Part shown: one piece after another, positions 48,621-58,070 of the stretch | How the letters are laid out: each line of letters begins with the position of its first letter | Position numbering within the stretch: position 1 is the stretch's first letter | Source of the DNA: Crocodylus rhombifer | Lineage: Eukaryota > Chordata > Crocodylia > Crocodylidae | Length of the DNA stretch: 64,000 bases | Direction of reading: 5' to 3' | NCBI GenBank assembly: GCA_038503035.1 | Contig: JAVSML010019041.1 | Coordinates: 24,269 to 88,268 of the forward strand | Position numbers and translations under genes: made by a program | The notes under the pieces: generated by a model | Database searches by the model: none | What the model saw: the letters and a program-made list of their open reading frames with translations, nothing else | Told to the model about the DNA's origin: nothing

Positions 48621-50479
48621 TCCAACGACGTGGGCATGAAAGCACACCCAACCTGCTCTCAACCTGCTGAGTGGGGCTGTATTAAAGGGGCCAGCAAGCA
48701 TGGCCCGAACCTCTGGGCCTGCAGCAGCTTGGCCCAGTGCCCGACCCTGCATTACACTTCAGTGCCCACGTCTCCCCCTGCCCCTGCAGGAATATTTGAT
48801 TTGGAAAGGAAGCTCCACTGATCTTGGCTGCGAGGTTTGCTTGGAGCACCTCGTTCCTGGCTGGGTAACCCCAAGGAGCAGGTTCTCGCAGACACGGCCT
48901 ACCATGTGCACGCAGGGCTTTGCTGCTCGCTGGCAGAAAGTTGAACAAAGCTTCCCCTTCCTCTGGAAACCAACCTCCCGGCGCCCTCCCCAGCCTCGGA
49001 TCCCCGCTCTCAGCTTCCAGAGGGAGCCGTGCAGGAAGGAGCAGCTACTTCAACGGCTCCACCACCCGCACTGTGCTTGGGCTCAGGGGCGCGGTGCATG
49101 CAGCTTCATAACGCTGCCCACAGACGCCTTTCCCGCCGCCGCAGCAGAGCGCTCGCAGGCGGCATGCCCCAGCCTGCGCTCTTCCCTCTCGATCCAAACA
49201 GATGAGCAGGGAGGCAGGAACCTGCCCCGCTTTGAACGTGCTGGGCGCAGCCTGGGGCTCCAGGTAGCCCGCTGGGCCGCACCCAGTTGGGCAACACACG
49301 GGCACCTCCAGCTTGGCCAAGCCCCTGGCCCCTTGGGGTCAGGTTGACATTTAAGTGCTCCAAGCCAAGGGCCCCTTTGTTCCAGGCTCCACCCAATCTG
49401 CACTACTCCAGGAGAGGGTGGCCCGCGGCTCTAAACAGAGAGGCTGCAGGAGGAGCCCCCGGGGACGCCAGCAAGTGATGGATGAAGGGCCGGGTGGCGC
49501 GCACAGCACAGCAGGGTGGAGCTGCGGCCTTGTCATCCTCTGCCAACCCCCTCCCTCCCCGGCACGCCCACCTGTCATGCTTGAGCTAGCCACCCTCACC
49601 CATTAGTCATCCCGGGGACTACAGCTCACACCTCTGCTCAAGCACGATCCGTGCCACCATGGGCGGGCACCACCCACCGCCATGGCAGGCCGGCAAGCGA
49701 GACAGGTGCCTGCCACAGCACGGGCTTCGTCCGACCGCCGCCCGCATAGCAGAGCCACGGTGTCCGCGACGGCAGAGCCGATCACCTGCCCCTCGGCCAG
49801 CTCCGCTCAGGGGCTGCGGCCTCGGGGCTTTGGACACCCCGGTGCAATTCTGCTGCCCCAGCTGCTAGGAGTCTGCCCAGATGTGGTTACAGCCGCCCAT
49901 AAGCAGGGCAGGGGCAAATCCTGCCGGTTCGACGCTGCCCTGCTGGCCACAAGGACAAGGCATGTAAATAGAGGCGGTAAGAAGCTGCCCCTTGCCACGT
50001 CCTTACAGAAGCGGAGCTCCCCCCACCCCCGGGGGCTGCATGCACACGAGGCCCTTCGCCTCCAGCGCCCCCCCAGTCTGGCCTGGTCCAGCCCTGCTCT
50101 TCGCACGGAAGCCCCCACCGTTCAGACTCGTTCTCAAGCACCTCCCCGTGCCCAGGAGGACTCTGCTGCGTGCTTCCAGCCGGCACTCGACTCAGCTCGA
50201 ACAATAATATCGAGAGTCCTCCTTCCTGCCTGCCCTCCGTGGAGAGGAACCGCTGCCAGGGCACGCTGGGCCAGTTGCTCCCAGACAAAGCAAGGCCGCT
50301 GGTGGTCACAGCCTGTTCATCGATCTTGGCAGCTGCTCCAGCCTCCAGGCCAGGTTACGCAGAGCAAATCTGCTCCCCGGCACTTCAGTCTAATTGACGA
50401 TTCTCTCCTTTTGGAGAGGGGGGAGCGGGGCAGGCAGATGGAGAACTGCAGAAAGGAAAACCTCGATCGTTTCCAGGCA

Positions 50480-51340
50480 AGGGGAGGGCGGGGGACAGCG
50501 AGCCGGACAGCCACCCCGCCAAGTCCCAACGCAACTTTGCTCCTCGCCGGCAGCCCCGGGAGCAGAAGGGCCGCTCGGCAGTTCCCACATTCAAGGCGAG
50601 TCCCCCCTCGGGCGGGCCGGCCCCCCGGCCAGGCTGGACCCTGCGGCTGGGGCCTCCTGCCTCGCCGCCCCAAGGAAACGCCCGGAGAGGCGCGCGCCCC
50701 TGCCCCAGGCCGGACGCCGCGTCGCCCCTGGGACGACGCCGGGCGCGGGACCCGCTCGCCGGCCTGCGCCACGTCCCTGCCGCCGGCCGCAGGGCGGGAC
50801 GGAGCCGGGCTCGCCCCAGCCGCCCCGACCTCCGCCCCGCGCCCCGGGGGAGCGCCGGCGAAAGTGCACACTCACCGCCGGCCGGGCTCGGGGAGCGCGA
50901 GCCGGGGGCCCGACAGACGTTACCTTTGTAGCGCTCCAGCACATCCTCGTACGCCTGCACGAACTCCTTCTCCTGGCTCCGGTTGGCCGGCAGCAGGCCG
51001 GGCACGTAGCCGGCCATGGGGCGGGCAGGGCCGGGCGCCCGGAGCCTCCGTCCCGCTGTCGGCGCCGCTCCGGCTCCGGCTCCGGCTCCCGCGCCGCTTC
51101 CGCCTCCCCCCGCCCGGCCCCGCCCGCGCGCGCCGCTCTCCCCTCCCCTCCCCTCCCCTCTCTTCTCCTCCCCGGCCGGCGGCGCGGGGACCCCTGGCGG
51201 CCGGCCCGCGCACTGCGGCCCCGAGCCGCCCCCGCGCGGATGGGAGGCAGAAAGCAGCGGGGCTGGGCCCCGCCGGGAGCTGGGCCCGGACCGCAGCCAG
51301 CCCGGGCACCCCGGGCCCGGCATCAGCGTTGCAGGAGGGC
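50480..51340 (-). promoter_or_regulatory. MACF1: CpG island promoter for the MAGY first exon
   Basis: This is the densest CpG region in the window, with many GC boxes (CCGCCC/GGGCGG). A (GCTCCG)n stretch lies at about 51066-51090. A block of regularly spaced CCCCT runs at 51138-51170 reads as (GGGGA)n on the coding strand, about 120-150 nt upstream of the ATG. No TATA box is obvious, as is usual for a CpG-island promoter. It surrounds the exon ending at 50924, and the transcription start is probably between about 51040 and 51200. Confidence 0.75.
50924..51017 (-). CDS. MACF1: MACF1 alternative first exon (MAGY...AYEDVLERYK N-terminus)
   Basis: On the minus strand an ATG at 51017 opens 31 codons plus one base, ending at donor AAAG|GTAACG (last exon base 50924). 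The peptide begins MAGYVPGLLPANRSQ and ends EFVQAYEDVLERYK. From memory, one DST (BPAG1) isoform begins MAGY and ends QAYEDVLERYK directly before DERDRVQ, so this is the MACF1 paralogous first exon. The phase-1 junction would restore the D of DERDRVQ, placing this short acidic-helical extension on the actin-binding domain. It replaces the serine-rich 73-residue leader of the upstream exon. The donor is weak at position +5 (C), which may lower its use. The start is the only in-frame ATG near a CpG-island promoter. The 5'UTR extent is unknown. Confidence 0.93.
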
Positions 51341-51410
51341 CGGAGCCGGGGCTGCCCGCTGAAGTCCCTCAGGACCCAGGCTCGCAGCCACGTCCCTTCT
51401 GCTTGCCTAG

Positions 51411-51449
51411 GCCTGGGCCTGGGGCTGGGGCTGGGGCTGGGGCTGGGGC
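51411..51449. repeat. (GGGGCT)n hexanucleotide repeat
   Basis: About six tandem GGGGCT units on the plus strand at the outer edge of the CpG island. Regular G4 runs make it a candidate G-quadruplex and a likely length-polymorphic site. Confidence 0.9.
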
Positions 51450-51877
51450 AGCGCAGCCCCCATCCCCGCCAACACGATCTGCCCCTTGCGAATCCTGCCC
51501 CCGCCGGGCAGCCCTGGGCGCCCGTTGCCCCCCGTCTCGGCGGCACGGTCCTTGGGCCACGACCCATCCATCTCCTGCCTGCAAGTCTGACCGCAAGCCC
51601 AGTAAAGCCGTGAGGGCCCTGATGGCCCGGTAGTTTTCCACGAAATGCCTGTGTCCCCGGTCGCCTCCAGGCTCCTGCCAGGGTTGCAAGGCCACCCACC
51701 ATGAGCAGATCCTGGGGCTTTTTCCACCTGAAAGCAGCAGGCCATGCCCAGGGGACATCCACCCAGAGCCCCTTTTGCAGGGGGCAGAAAACCACATTGG
51801 AAGTTGCACGTGCAAAGTTCAGACAGCAAATCTGGACCCCGGCTTTCTTTTCCTCGGGTCCCTTTGCTTCCCTGCAG

Positions 51878-51928
51878 AAGCCTTGGACAAAGCCCCAGAG
51901 GAAGGCCACCGAGTACGGGGCGCCCAAG
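51878..51928 (+). other. Possible 51-nt plus-strand exon near the divergent CpG island
   Basis: A long pyrimidine tract ending CTTCCCTGCAG (ag at 51876-51877) is followed by 51 bases and then a strong donor, CCCAAG|GTGAGA. The interval is a multiple of three and open in one frame: KPWTKPQRKATEYGAPK. It lies about 0.8 kb downstream, on the plus strand, of the CpG island that serves the MAGY exon on the minus strand. An antisense or divergent transcript would be expected to start there. I do not recognise the peptide. It could be a noncoding-RNA exon or chance. Confidence 0.3.
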
Positions 51929-53277
51929 GTGAGAGAACCTGGTATGGAAAAATCCCAGCATCTGGGCCGGCGTTACATGCTCTGCAAGTCCTGCGGAGGT
52001 CTAAGTGACAGTCTCAGGGTGTATTAGGCAGGGGTAAGCCCAAGCCGAGCACCAGAGGGTAAGCAAGCAGGTAAGTCCTGTTTGGGGAACCGGTGAGCTA
52101 GGAGCCCAGCCTGTGAAAATAATGAGGAGGAGGACGGGAGCAAGTACTGGCGCCAGTTGGATGTTTATTTTGGAGATCGCCTGCTCTTAATGTCGTTAAC
52201 AATTAAATGGTCCAGCCTGTGCTTGAAGTTAATGGCTGACCAAGGTGGGTGGAGGTCAGAGATGTGGGCAACACCGTATTTACCGTTGGGTCGTGCTGGC
52301 CGGTTGTATCACTGAGAAACTAGGAGCAAGCGGGGCAGGGGGAAGACAAACAGGTGGTTTTGGTTTTGCGAAACCGCCGTGGTCTGGGGCTGATTTTGCA
52401 ATAATTCATCAGGCCGGTTCTGAGCTTGCAAAACCAAAGCTCAGGTGGGGTTCGCATGTGGGTTGTGTGTGCAGAACGTGACACCTCCAGATTCAGGCGC
52501 TCCGGCGCGGCCCACCTCCCTTCGAAGCAGCGAGGCCTGCAGCCGGGGCCCAGCACCTCAGGCTTCCTCTGCGGTTTGGTTTCTGCAACGCCGCCCCTTA
52601 CACAGAAACTAGTTCTCGCAGCCGGGCTCTCTTCCCACCCCCTCCAGCAACCCCAGCAGGTGCGGAGAGGGACGGCAGTGCAACTCGAGCGGCACCTAGC
52701 GGGGAAAACCCAGCCAAGGCTTTCAACCTGCAAGCCACCACTACGTGCCTTTCGGGAAACGGGAGAAGACGCAGAGGGAAAGGAATCGCAGTAAAATCAG
52801 AGGTTATCAGGAAAGGAGGCAGGTGACCAGCGGGCTGCCAGTAAACCACAGCCAGCACCAAAGGAACCTGCTTCGCGCTTCCCTGTATCGCGGCTCCCGC
52901 TCTCCTGGTGCTCCGGGCTGGCCTCGCCTGAGCGTCCGCACTGGAAACTTAGCTGAGATCCTCACCCATCCCTGCACTGTAAAGTGAACCTGAACCCAGA
53001 CAGTCATGGGATCTACCCCCATTTTCCTGGATAACTCCAGCCTTCCCAAGAGACTCTGTGAGCCAGCAAGCCCTCCAAATCCACAACCCTTGCCCCTTCT
53101 CTCTGCTAGGGAATTGGAAACAGTTTACCCAGTGCGGGTTATCACATGCTCAAGGCAGCGCCCAGGCCAGTGAGATGGCCTCATGGCTGCACAAGTTTCT
53201 GTTCAGGCGAGGCAGGTCTTGGGCTTGGACTCCTCCTCCAGGGGCTGCAGGAGCCCGGGGGGCTACGCTCCTTTCCG

Positions 53278-53782
53278 CAGTGATGCCAACTCGCGTGAAA
53301 AAATCACGAGGCTCCTGATTGCCAATCAAATTAACTCCGACTCATGATCTCCTGATAGAGAGATCAGATCTCAGGAGTTTTTCTTCTGGCATCTGTAGAG
53401 GGTGGCAAGCTGATAAGTCTCTGGAGGGGAAGGGGCAGGGGGGCAGATCAAGGCCCCCATGGTGAGGGAGGGAGTGGGGCAGGGCGGCTGGCTGTGTGTG
53501 CATGTTGGTGTGTCTGCCCCTCGCTCCCAAGCCGCAGTCCCCCCCCACCCCTCCTCCTCCCCCCCCCCCTTCCCCCCCGCCCCCCCGTCCGACCAGGGTG
53601 CGCGGCGACCCCCCCCCCCCCGGCCCCAAACCCCCCCCCCCCCCCCCCCCCCCCCTCCAAAAATCCCCCCCCCCCCCCCCCGACACACACTTCAAAAATA
53701 GCATCTCATGATTTATGTTCCAAATCTCTTGATCTTTAAGGTTTGTCTCATGATTTTTGACACGGTGGGGTTGGCAGTACTG
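53278..53782. mobile_element. hAT-like element with terminal GCCAAC inverted repeats
   Basis: The left terminus CAGTGATGCCAACTCGCGTG and right terminus GGGGTTGGCAGTACTG form a clear inverted pair. The flanking interior is rich in CTCATGATTT-type and AATCACGAGGCTCCTGATT-type motifs. This matches a common reptile hAT family (CAGTGTTGCCAAC...GTTGGCAACACTG) that carries 'tcatgattt' repeats. The middle is replaced by a poly-C-rich stretch. No transposase frame is present, and I could not find a convincing 8-bp target duplication. Confidence 0.6.
53538..53682. repeat. Long poly-C / C-rich low-complexity tract
   Basis: Several C runs, the longest over 20 bases, are separated by short breaks, so the minus strand is poly-G. 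This is a polymorphic or error-prone tract and the exact run lengths in any assembly are doubtful. The tract sits inside the hAT-like element at 53278-53782. Confidence 0.9.
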
Positions 53783-53827
53783 TTTCTGCCACCATGAGGC
53801 ACGTTGCAGCCTGAGCACTGCCTCTGC

Positions 53828-54010
53828 AGCTATACCATCCTTCCTGGTCTCCAACCTCAACTTCCCTTGCTGCAGGTTGAGCCCACTGCTCCTTGTCCTG
53901 TCATCTATCTGCCCCCCCCCCCCCCCGAGACCTGGCTCTGTCCTCTTTGCAACCCCCTGCAGGGAGCTGGAGGCTGCTATTAAGTCCCTGCTCAGTCTCC
54001 TCGTCTCTAG
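53828..54010 (-). mobile_element. CR1 LINE 3'-end fragment (minus orientation)
   Basis: The stretch CAACCTCAACTTCCCTTGC, followed by TGAGCCCACTGCTCCTTGTC, is the reverse complement of the same CR1 coding region found in plus orientation at 54304. It continues into the CR1 segment that reads GCAACCCCCTGCAGGGAGCT. A C14-type run interrupts it near 53918. The fragment is truncated at both ends by neighbouring repeats. Confidence 0.65.
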
Positions 54011-54011
54011 A

Positions 54012-54306
54012 CTAGCGGTTCTCCACCTTTTTTAGACCAGGACCCATTTGTAAACATTGGCCGGTCCCAACCCAGCGCCCTTCACTCCCAACCTACCGCC
54101 CCCAGGCCCCAGCCCCCCAGTGCATGAGGTATGGGGGGCCCCAAGCAGCCCCTTGCAGGCTGGAGCTCTGCCAGCCTACAAAGGAAAACCCATGGTTTCC
54201 CATGTTTTTCTCCTTTAAAGGAGAATCCATTTTTAAAGCTTGTCCACGACCCTTTCATATACTCTTGCAACCCACTTTTGCATCATGACCCATGAGTTGA
54301 GAAACA
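54012..54306. mobile_element. hAT-like non-autonomous element between two CR1 pieces
   Basis: The left end (GCGGTTCTCCACCTTTTTTAG) and right end (CATGAGTTGAGAAAC) are imperfect inverted copies. They resemble the widespread hAT-Charlie termini CAGnGGTTCTCAACC...GTTGAGAACC. The interior (GACCAGGACCCATTTG ... TCATGACCCATGAG) also has inverted symmetry. No transposase frame is present and the boundaries are approximate. Confidence 0.5.
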
Positions 54307-54545
54307 AGGAGCAATGGGCTCAGGCTGCAGCAAGGGAAGTTGAGGTTAGATATAAGGAAAAACTCTCACCGGGAGGGGGGTGAAGCACTGGAACAGGTCA
54401 CCCAGGGAGGTGGCGGACTCCCCATCCTTGGAGGGTATTAAGATGTGGCTAGACGAGCCTTGGTTGGGCTGATGTACTTGGGGCTGGTCCTGCTCTGACG
54501 TGACCCCCTGAGGTTCCCCCAGCCCTCACTTTCTCCGATTCGCTG
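54304..54545 (+). mobile_element. CR1 LINE 3'-end fragment (plus orientation)
   Basis: The conceptual plus-strand translation reads SNGLRLQQGKLRLDIRKN, then EALEQVTQGG..LPILGG. This is the end of the CR1 ORF2 protein (consensus RLDIRKNFF ... W..LP.EV). It is followed by the typical CR1 3' segment about a lead that is 'associated with a decision' in other copies: TTGGGGCTGGTCCTGCTCTG and CCCCCTGAGGTTCCCCC. No reverse-transcriptase core is present. Confidence 0.75.
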
Positions 54546-54732
54546 TGTACGTCCCAGGCAGCTGCAGCCCTCCCTGGATTTGCTCCTGGGCCTGTCTCCC
54601 AGGGGTGACAGTGGAGGGGGCCAGGCCACCACCCTGCTGCCCGAGCCGCCCCTCCCGTGTCCGTTCGCTGCACAGCTCCGGTTCTCAGCTAATCCACACC
54701 CAGACAGCACGAGGGGCTTTCCTCCTCCTCCC

Positions 54733-54763
54733 AGCCCCACCCCCACCCCCACCCCCACCCTGG
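54733..54763. repeat. (CCCCCA)n simple repeat
   Basis: Four to five tandem CCCCAC units on the plus strand give regularly spaced G5 runs on the minus strand. The minus strand is the transcribed orientation of MACF1, so this is a potential G-quadruplex in the nascent intron. Confidence 0.8.
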
Positions 54764-55384
54764 CCAAGCTCCCCAGCTCCTGGGCTTTTGTGCCCGGGCA
54801 ATCAAAGGAGGTTCCTGTTGCACCCATGCCAGGGGCTGGGAATTAAGCCTTGGCCCGCGAAGAGGCCGGCACACCTTGTGACCGGGCATCCCAAAAGGGG
54901 CCAAGCAGCCCAACGAGACATTGGCCTCTTAATGGCTCCATCCCCATGGCAACGAGAAGAATGGTTACTCAGCCATCTGGGTTGCCGTGGCAACGGGAAA
55001 AGCACCTTCCTTTCCAATCCCTGTCTTGCTCTCTAAGCCAAACGGCAGACGATTTCCTCTTCTGCTTTCTGCACTCGCCTGGGCGGGGGAAAGTCTCGAA
55101 TTCCCCTCTAATCCCTGGCAGAGCTGGGCTGCGCGCTCCCACGCGGGGGCTTCATCCCAGCGCGGATCCGCCCTCCGCCGGCTGGAAGTCGAACGATGCC
55201 GCTTTGTACGCCCGTCCTTGCGGCCCCTTGCGAAGACCTGGCCCCGCCTGGCCCACCCACCAGCAGCTCGCTGATGCTCTTGCTTGGTAAAGCTCGTGCC
55301 TCTCCGAGCCACGTCGTGTCCCAGGCGCCACCCGGCCCTGCCCTCCGTCTGGCTTCAGACGGTTGCAGCTAGCCACCTGTCCAC

Positions 55385-55500
55385 ACCCCTGTATGGAGAA
55401 ACTGAGGCACGGCGAAGGGAAAGGGCTTGCCCGGCCCCGCGCACCAAATCACGGCTGGAGGGGATACAAGCAGGCCGGGCTCCCTGACCACCAGCCTCGT
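55385..55500 (-). repeat. MIR-like SINE fragment
   Basis: The segment contains GTATGGAGAAACTGAGGCAC, then GGGCTTGCCC, CACCAAATCACGGCTGGAGG and GCTCCCTGACC, the order of landmarks in a reverse-oriented MIR core. It is ancient and partial. Confidence 0.6.
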
Positions 55501-57954
55501 CTGCTCAGCTCCCATCCCCTCTGGGGGTCCGATCTCGCCCCTAACAACACGCTGGCTTCCGAAACGTAGCCGGTACGAGCTTGGGAGACCGGCAGCTCCT
55601 TCCTCCCCGCAGCATGTGCAGGAGGGAAGGCCAAGCTCGTGCCTGCAGCACTCGGGAAGGCGCCCTCTCGCTGCACGTCCGAGGTTGGCACTCCGCGCAG
55701 GGACTGCGTTTCCCAGGATTCCCGCCCGGAAGCTGGGTGTTGTCTGCTTTTGTGGACTGCAACCCTGAGCCGGGGGGATTGATTGTGAAAGGAAGCCTTC
55801 CTGCTTCTGGCCTCGCCTAGCAGGCATCCAGCGGTGCCATGTTGCTCTCCCGAATTTCACATCAAAGCCCCTGGCAACATGGCAGGGCTCACACTGAAAA
55901 TGCAAAGCTCGGGAATTTCCTGAGCGCGTTTGGTCTTCGCTGCACAGATGTACAGCAATCCAGACCCCTGGCAAGGGGAGGCATCTGCTCACAGGTCCCG
56001 GAGAGGCCAGGCCTTGCTTAAAATAAGCGTGCGTGTAGTTCTGCTGTGGTCAGTGCAATTATACTCATCTGCATTAAGCTGAGTGCTTGGCTACCCTGGG
56101 ACTCGAGGGTAGGAGCAGGATGGAGTGAAGCGGGGCCGATTTCACTCGGCAGTTGCCTGCTTTGCAATGCTATCCACAGACGCTTTCCTCCCTAGGACAC
56201 CCCTCCTGCAGGCTAGGGGCTCCCCCGTTCCCCTCTGAGAGCACATGGCCCATCATCAACAGCTTCCCTCGCCCTTGCGCCGTCATCAGCGCCGTGCACT
56301 GCTGTTGCGTGTGGCGGTGCCTCCCTCCAGAGGAGGAAGGGGGGCTGAATGCAGACCACGACAGCTTTTCACGCAGCGATCACGAGAGACGATGGCCGGC
56401 CTGGATCGGCGCAACGAGAGCCGCTCCGATTACCCTGAAGCGGGCGCTCCTGGCTGCCCCCAGCAGAGAGGAGAGCTCTTCTCAGGCAGACTCTCTTTCT
56501 GCACCGTGAAAACCTGGCTCGCGCATTGCGCGCAGACCCAGGCGCTCCGGCACCGAGCTGGAGGTGCCGTCTGTCACGAATGCTTGGCTGTAGCAAGCAA
56601 ACACGCTCTGGAGCTGTCCCAGGAAAGCAACGTTTCTGAATGACAAAGGAGTCCTTTCTACTGCCTCTGGGAGCCTGGCTAATCCCTGGGCCCTTGGAAA
56701 AGGCTCGCAGCACCTCTCCAGTCTCCAGCAGGTTGCTTCCCTCCTGTGCCTTTCAGGTTTGCCCTCTCAATCCCTTTGCATCGATGCAGGCCCCACCTGG
56801 CGCTGGTCCGTCCCGCTGAAGTCCTGGGCTAGGCCCCAGCAGCCTGGCACTTGAGCGACACCGGGTTAGCACCAGGGTAACCGAAGGCAGAGCGCAAACC
56901 CTGGCATGAGCCCATGCACGCAGGTTCCTGGTGAAAGGGGCTTTTCAGTCAGAAGTGGAGCGCTTGCTACCACGATCGCCCCCGACGTGCCAAGCCGCCG
57001 AAGCGACACAAAGCCGGCCAGGGGCTGGGCAGCAAGTGGCTCCATCTCGTCTGGAGATCCCACGCAACGCTGGTCCCAGCCAGGCTGCCCCACAAAAACC
57101 CCTTTGCTCCACTCCCCACCCAGCCTCAAGGAAGAAGCCTGTGAACAAGCCAGGTGCTGCCAGGGGAATGCCCCAAACGCCTCTAGCTCCAGCAGGATTT
57201 CGGCACGGCTGGGACCTTGTAGGAACGGCGGCAGCAGCTGAGCCAGGAGAAAGGACCGGGCTCTCCCACGTGCCCGGGTGCACGTGGTGGGGACCACCCA
57301 GGGGCCAGGGCAGACCTGCTGCACAGTGGGTGCCTGCGAAGCCCTCCGATACGCAGCTACCAGGCAGCGAGGGGAGCTGTGCTCAGCGGGCGCCACTCCG
57401 TCCCTTGCACAGCAATCCCCTCCTGTTCACGCTTCCTCCCCCAGCACCTGATCGCTTAGCTGGGTTTCATCTCCCCGGGGCAGGTGCCTCATCCTTCCAC
57501 TGCCGCCGATTCAGAGATCTGCAGCCCCCTCGCCTACCACCACCCCGCTCCGGCCCAGTCCCTCGCAGCTGAACTGGAAGGTGCCCTTTGGAAAGGCCAG
57601 GTACAGGTCTGACACGATGGCGAGTCCACCATACCCCTGTTAAATCATCAGGCTGAAGACAGCCAGCAATAAAAAGAGCCGGTGCAGGGACAGTGCCTGC
57701 ACGAGAAGTCGTGATCCGAACCCCGCGGGGAGCTGGGTCTGCATTACCGTCTCCCTCGAGCAGAGGGAATGGGGGAGGGGAGCTGAGCAATTACGGTGGC
57801 TCCTAACAGCTCCAGAAACACGAGTCGGAGAAGCCTTGCTCTGGGCTCCAGCCAGAGGCTGTCAATCAGCCTCACTGTAAATCAGGAGCTATGTCATTCA
57901 TCCCAGCCACATCCTTCCCCTGTGCCACTGGCTGCAAAAACCGCTGGGCCTGGA

Positions 57955-58070
57955 TGGCACTAGCCCGACGGCCTGCTAGGCAGGAGGGGAAAACTGAGCC
58001 CACGGCTAAGCGACTGCCCCCAGGACGCAGAAGCTGGGGACAAGACTTGGCTCTGTGTCTGAGTCACGAC
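57955..58070 (-). repeat. MIR-like SINE remnant
   Basis: GAGGGGAAAACTGAGCC followed by a diverged 'gcgactgcccccaggacgcag' equivalent and a GCTGGGGACAAGACTTGG region matches the reverse-complement pattern of the MIR core (gaaactgaggc...cttgcccaaggtcac...agctggga). It is old and badly eroded. Confidence 0.4.

Larger units (their letters stand above)
31255..50923 (-). other. MACF1: MACF1 intron between the MAGY exon and the candidate exon at 31.2 kb
   Basis: Nearly 20 kb without a convincing gene. Contents I can name are MIR-like SINEs (48500, 43327, 40470, 39495, 31745), a CR1 LINE (about 42025-43330), an inverted-repeat element (33464-33604) and a weak CpG-rich patch (32460-32640). The rest is GC-rich unique sequence with long but unsupported open frames. 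Confidence 0.5.

Noticed and set aside
50385..51323. Minus-strand open frame of 312 codons containing the MAGY peptide
   Set aside because: Only the 31 codons before the donor at 50924 have family support. The rest is 5'UTR and intron read-through.
49682..51613. Plus-strand open frame of 643 codons across the 51-kb CpG island
   Set aside because: It runs antisense to the MAGY exon and is rich in Pro, Arg, Ala and Gly, as expected when stop codons are rare in GC-rich DNA. No domain or splice logic.
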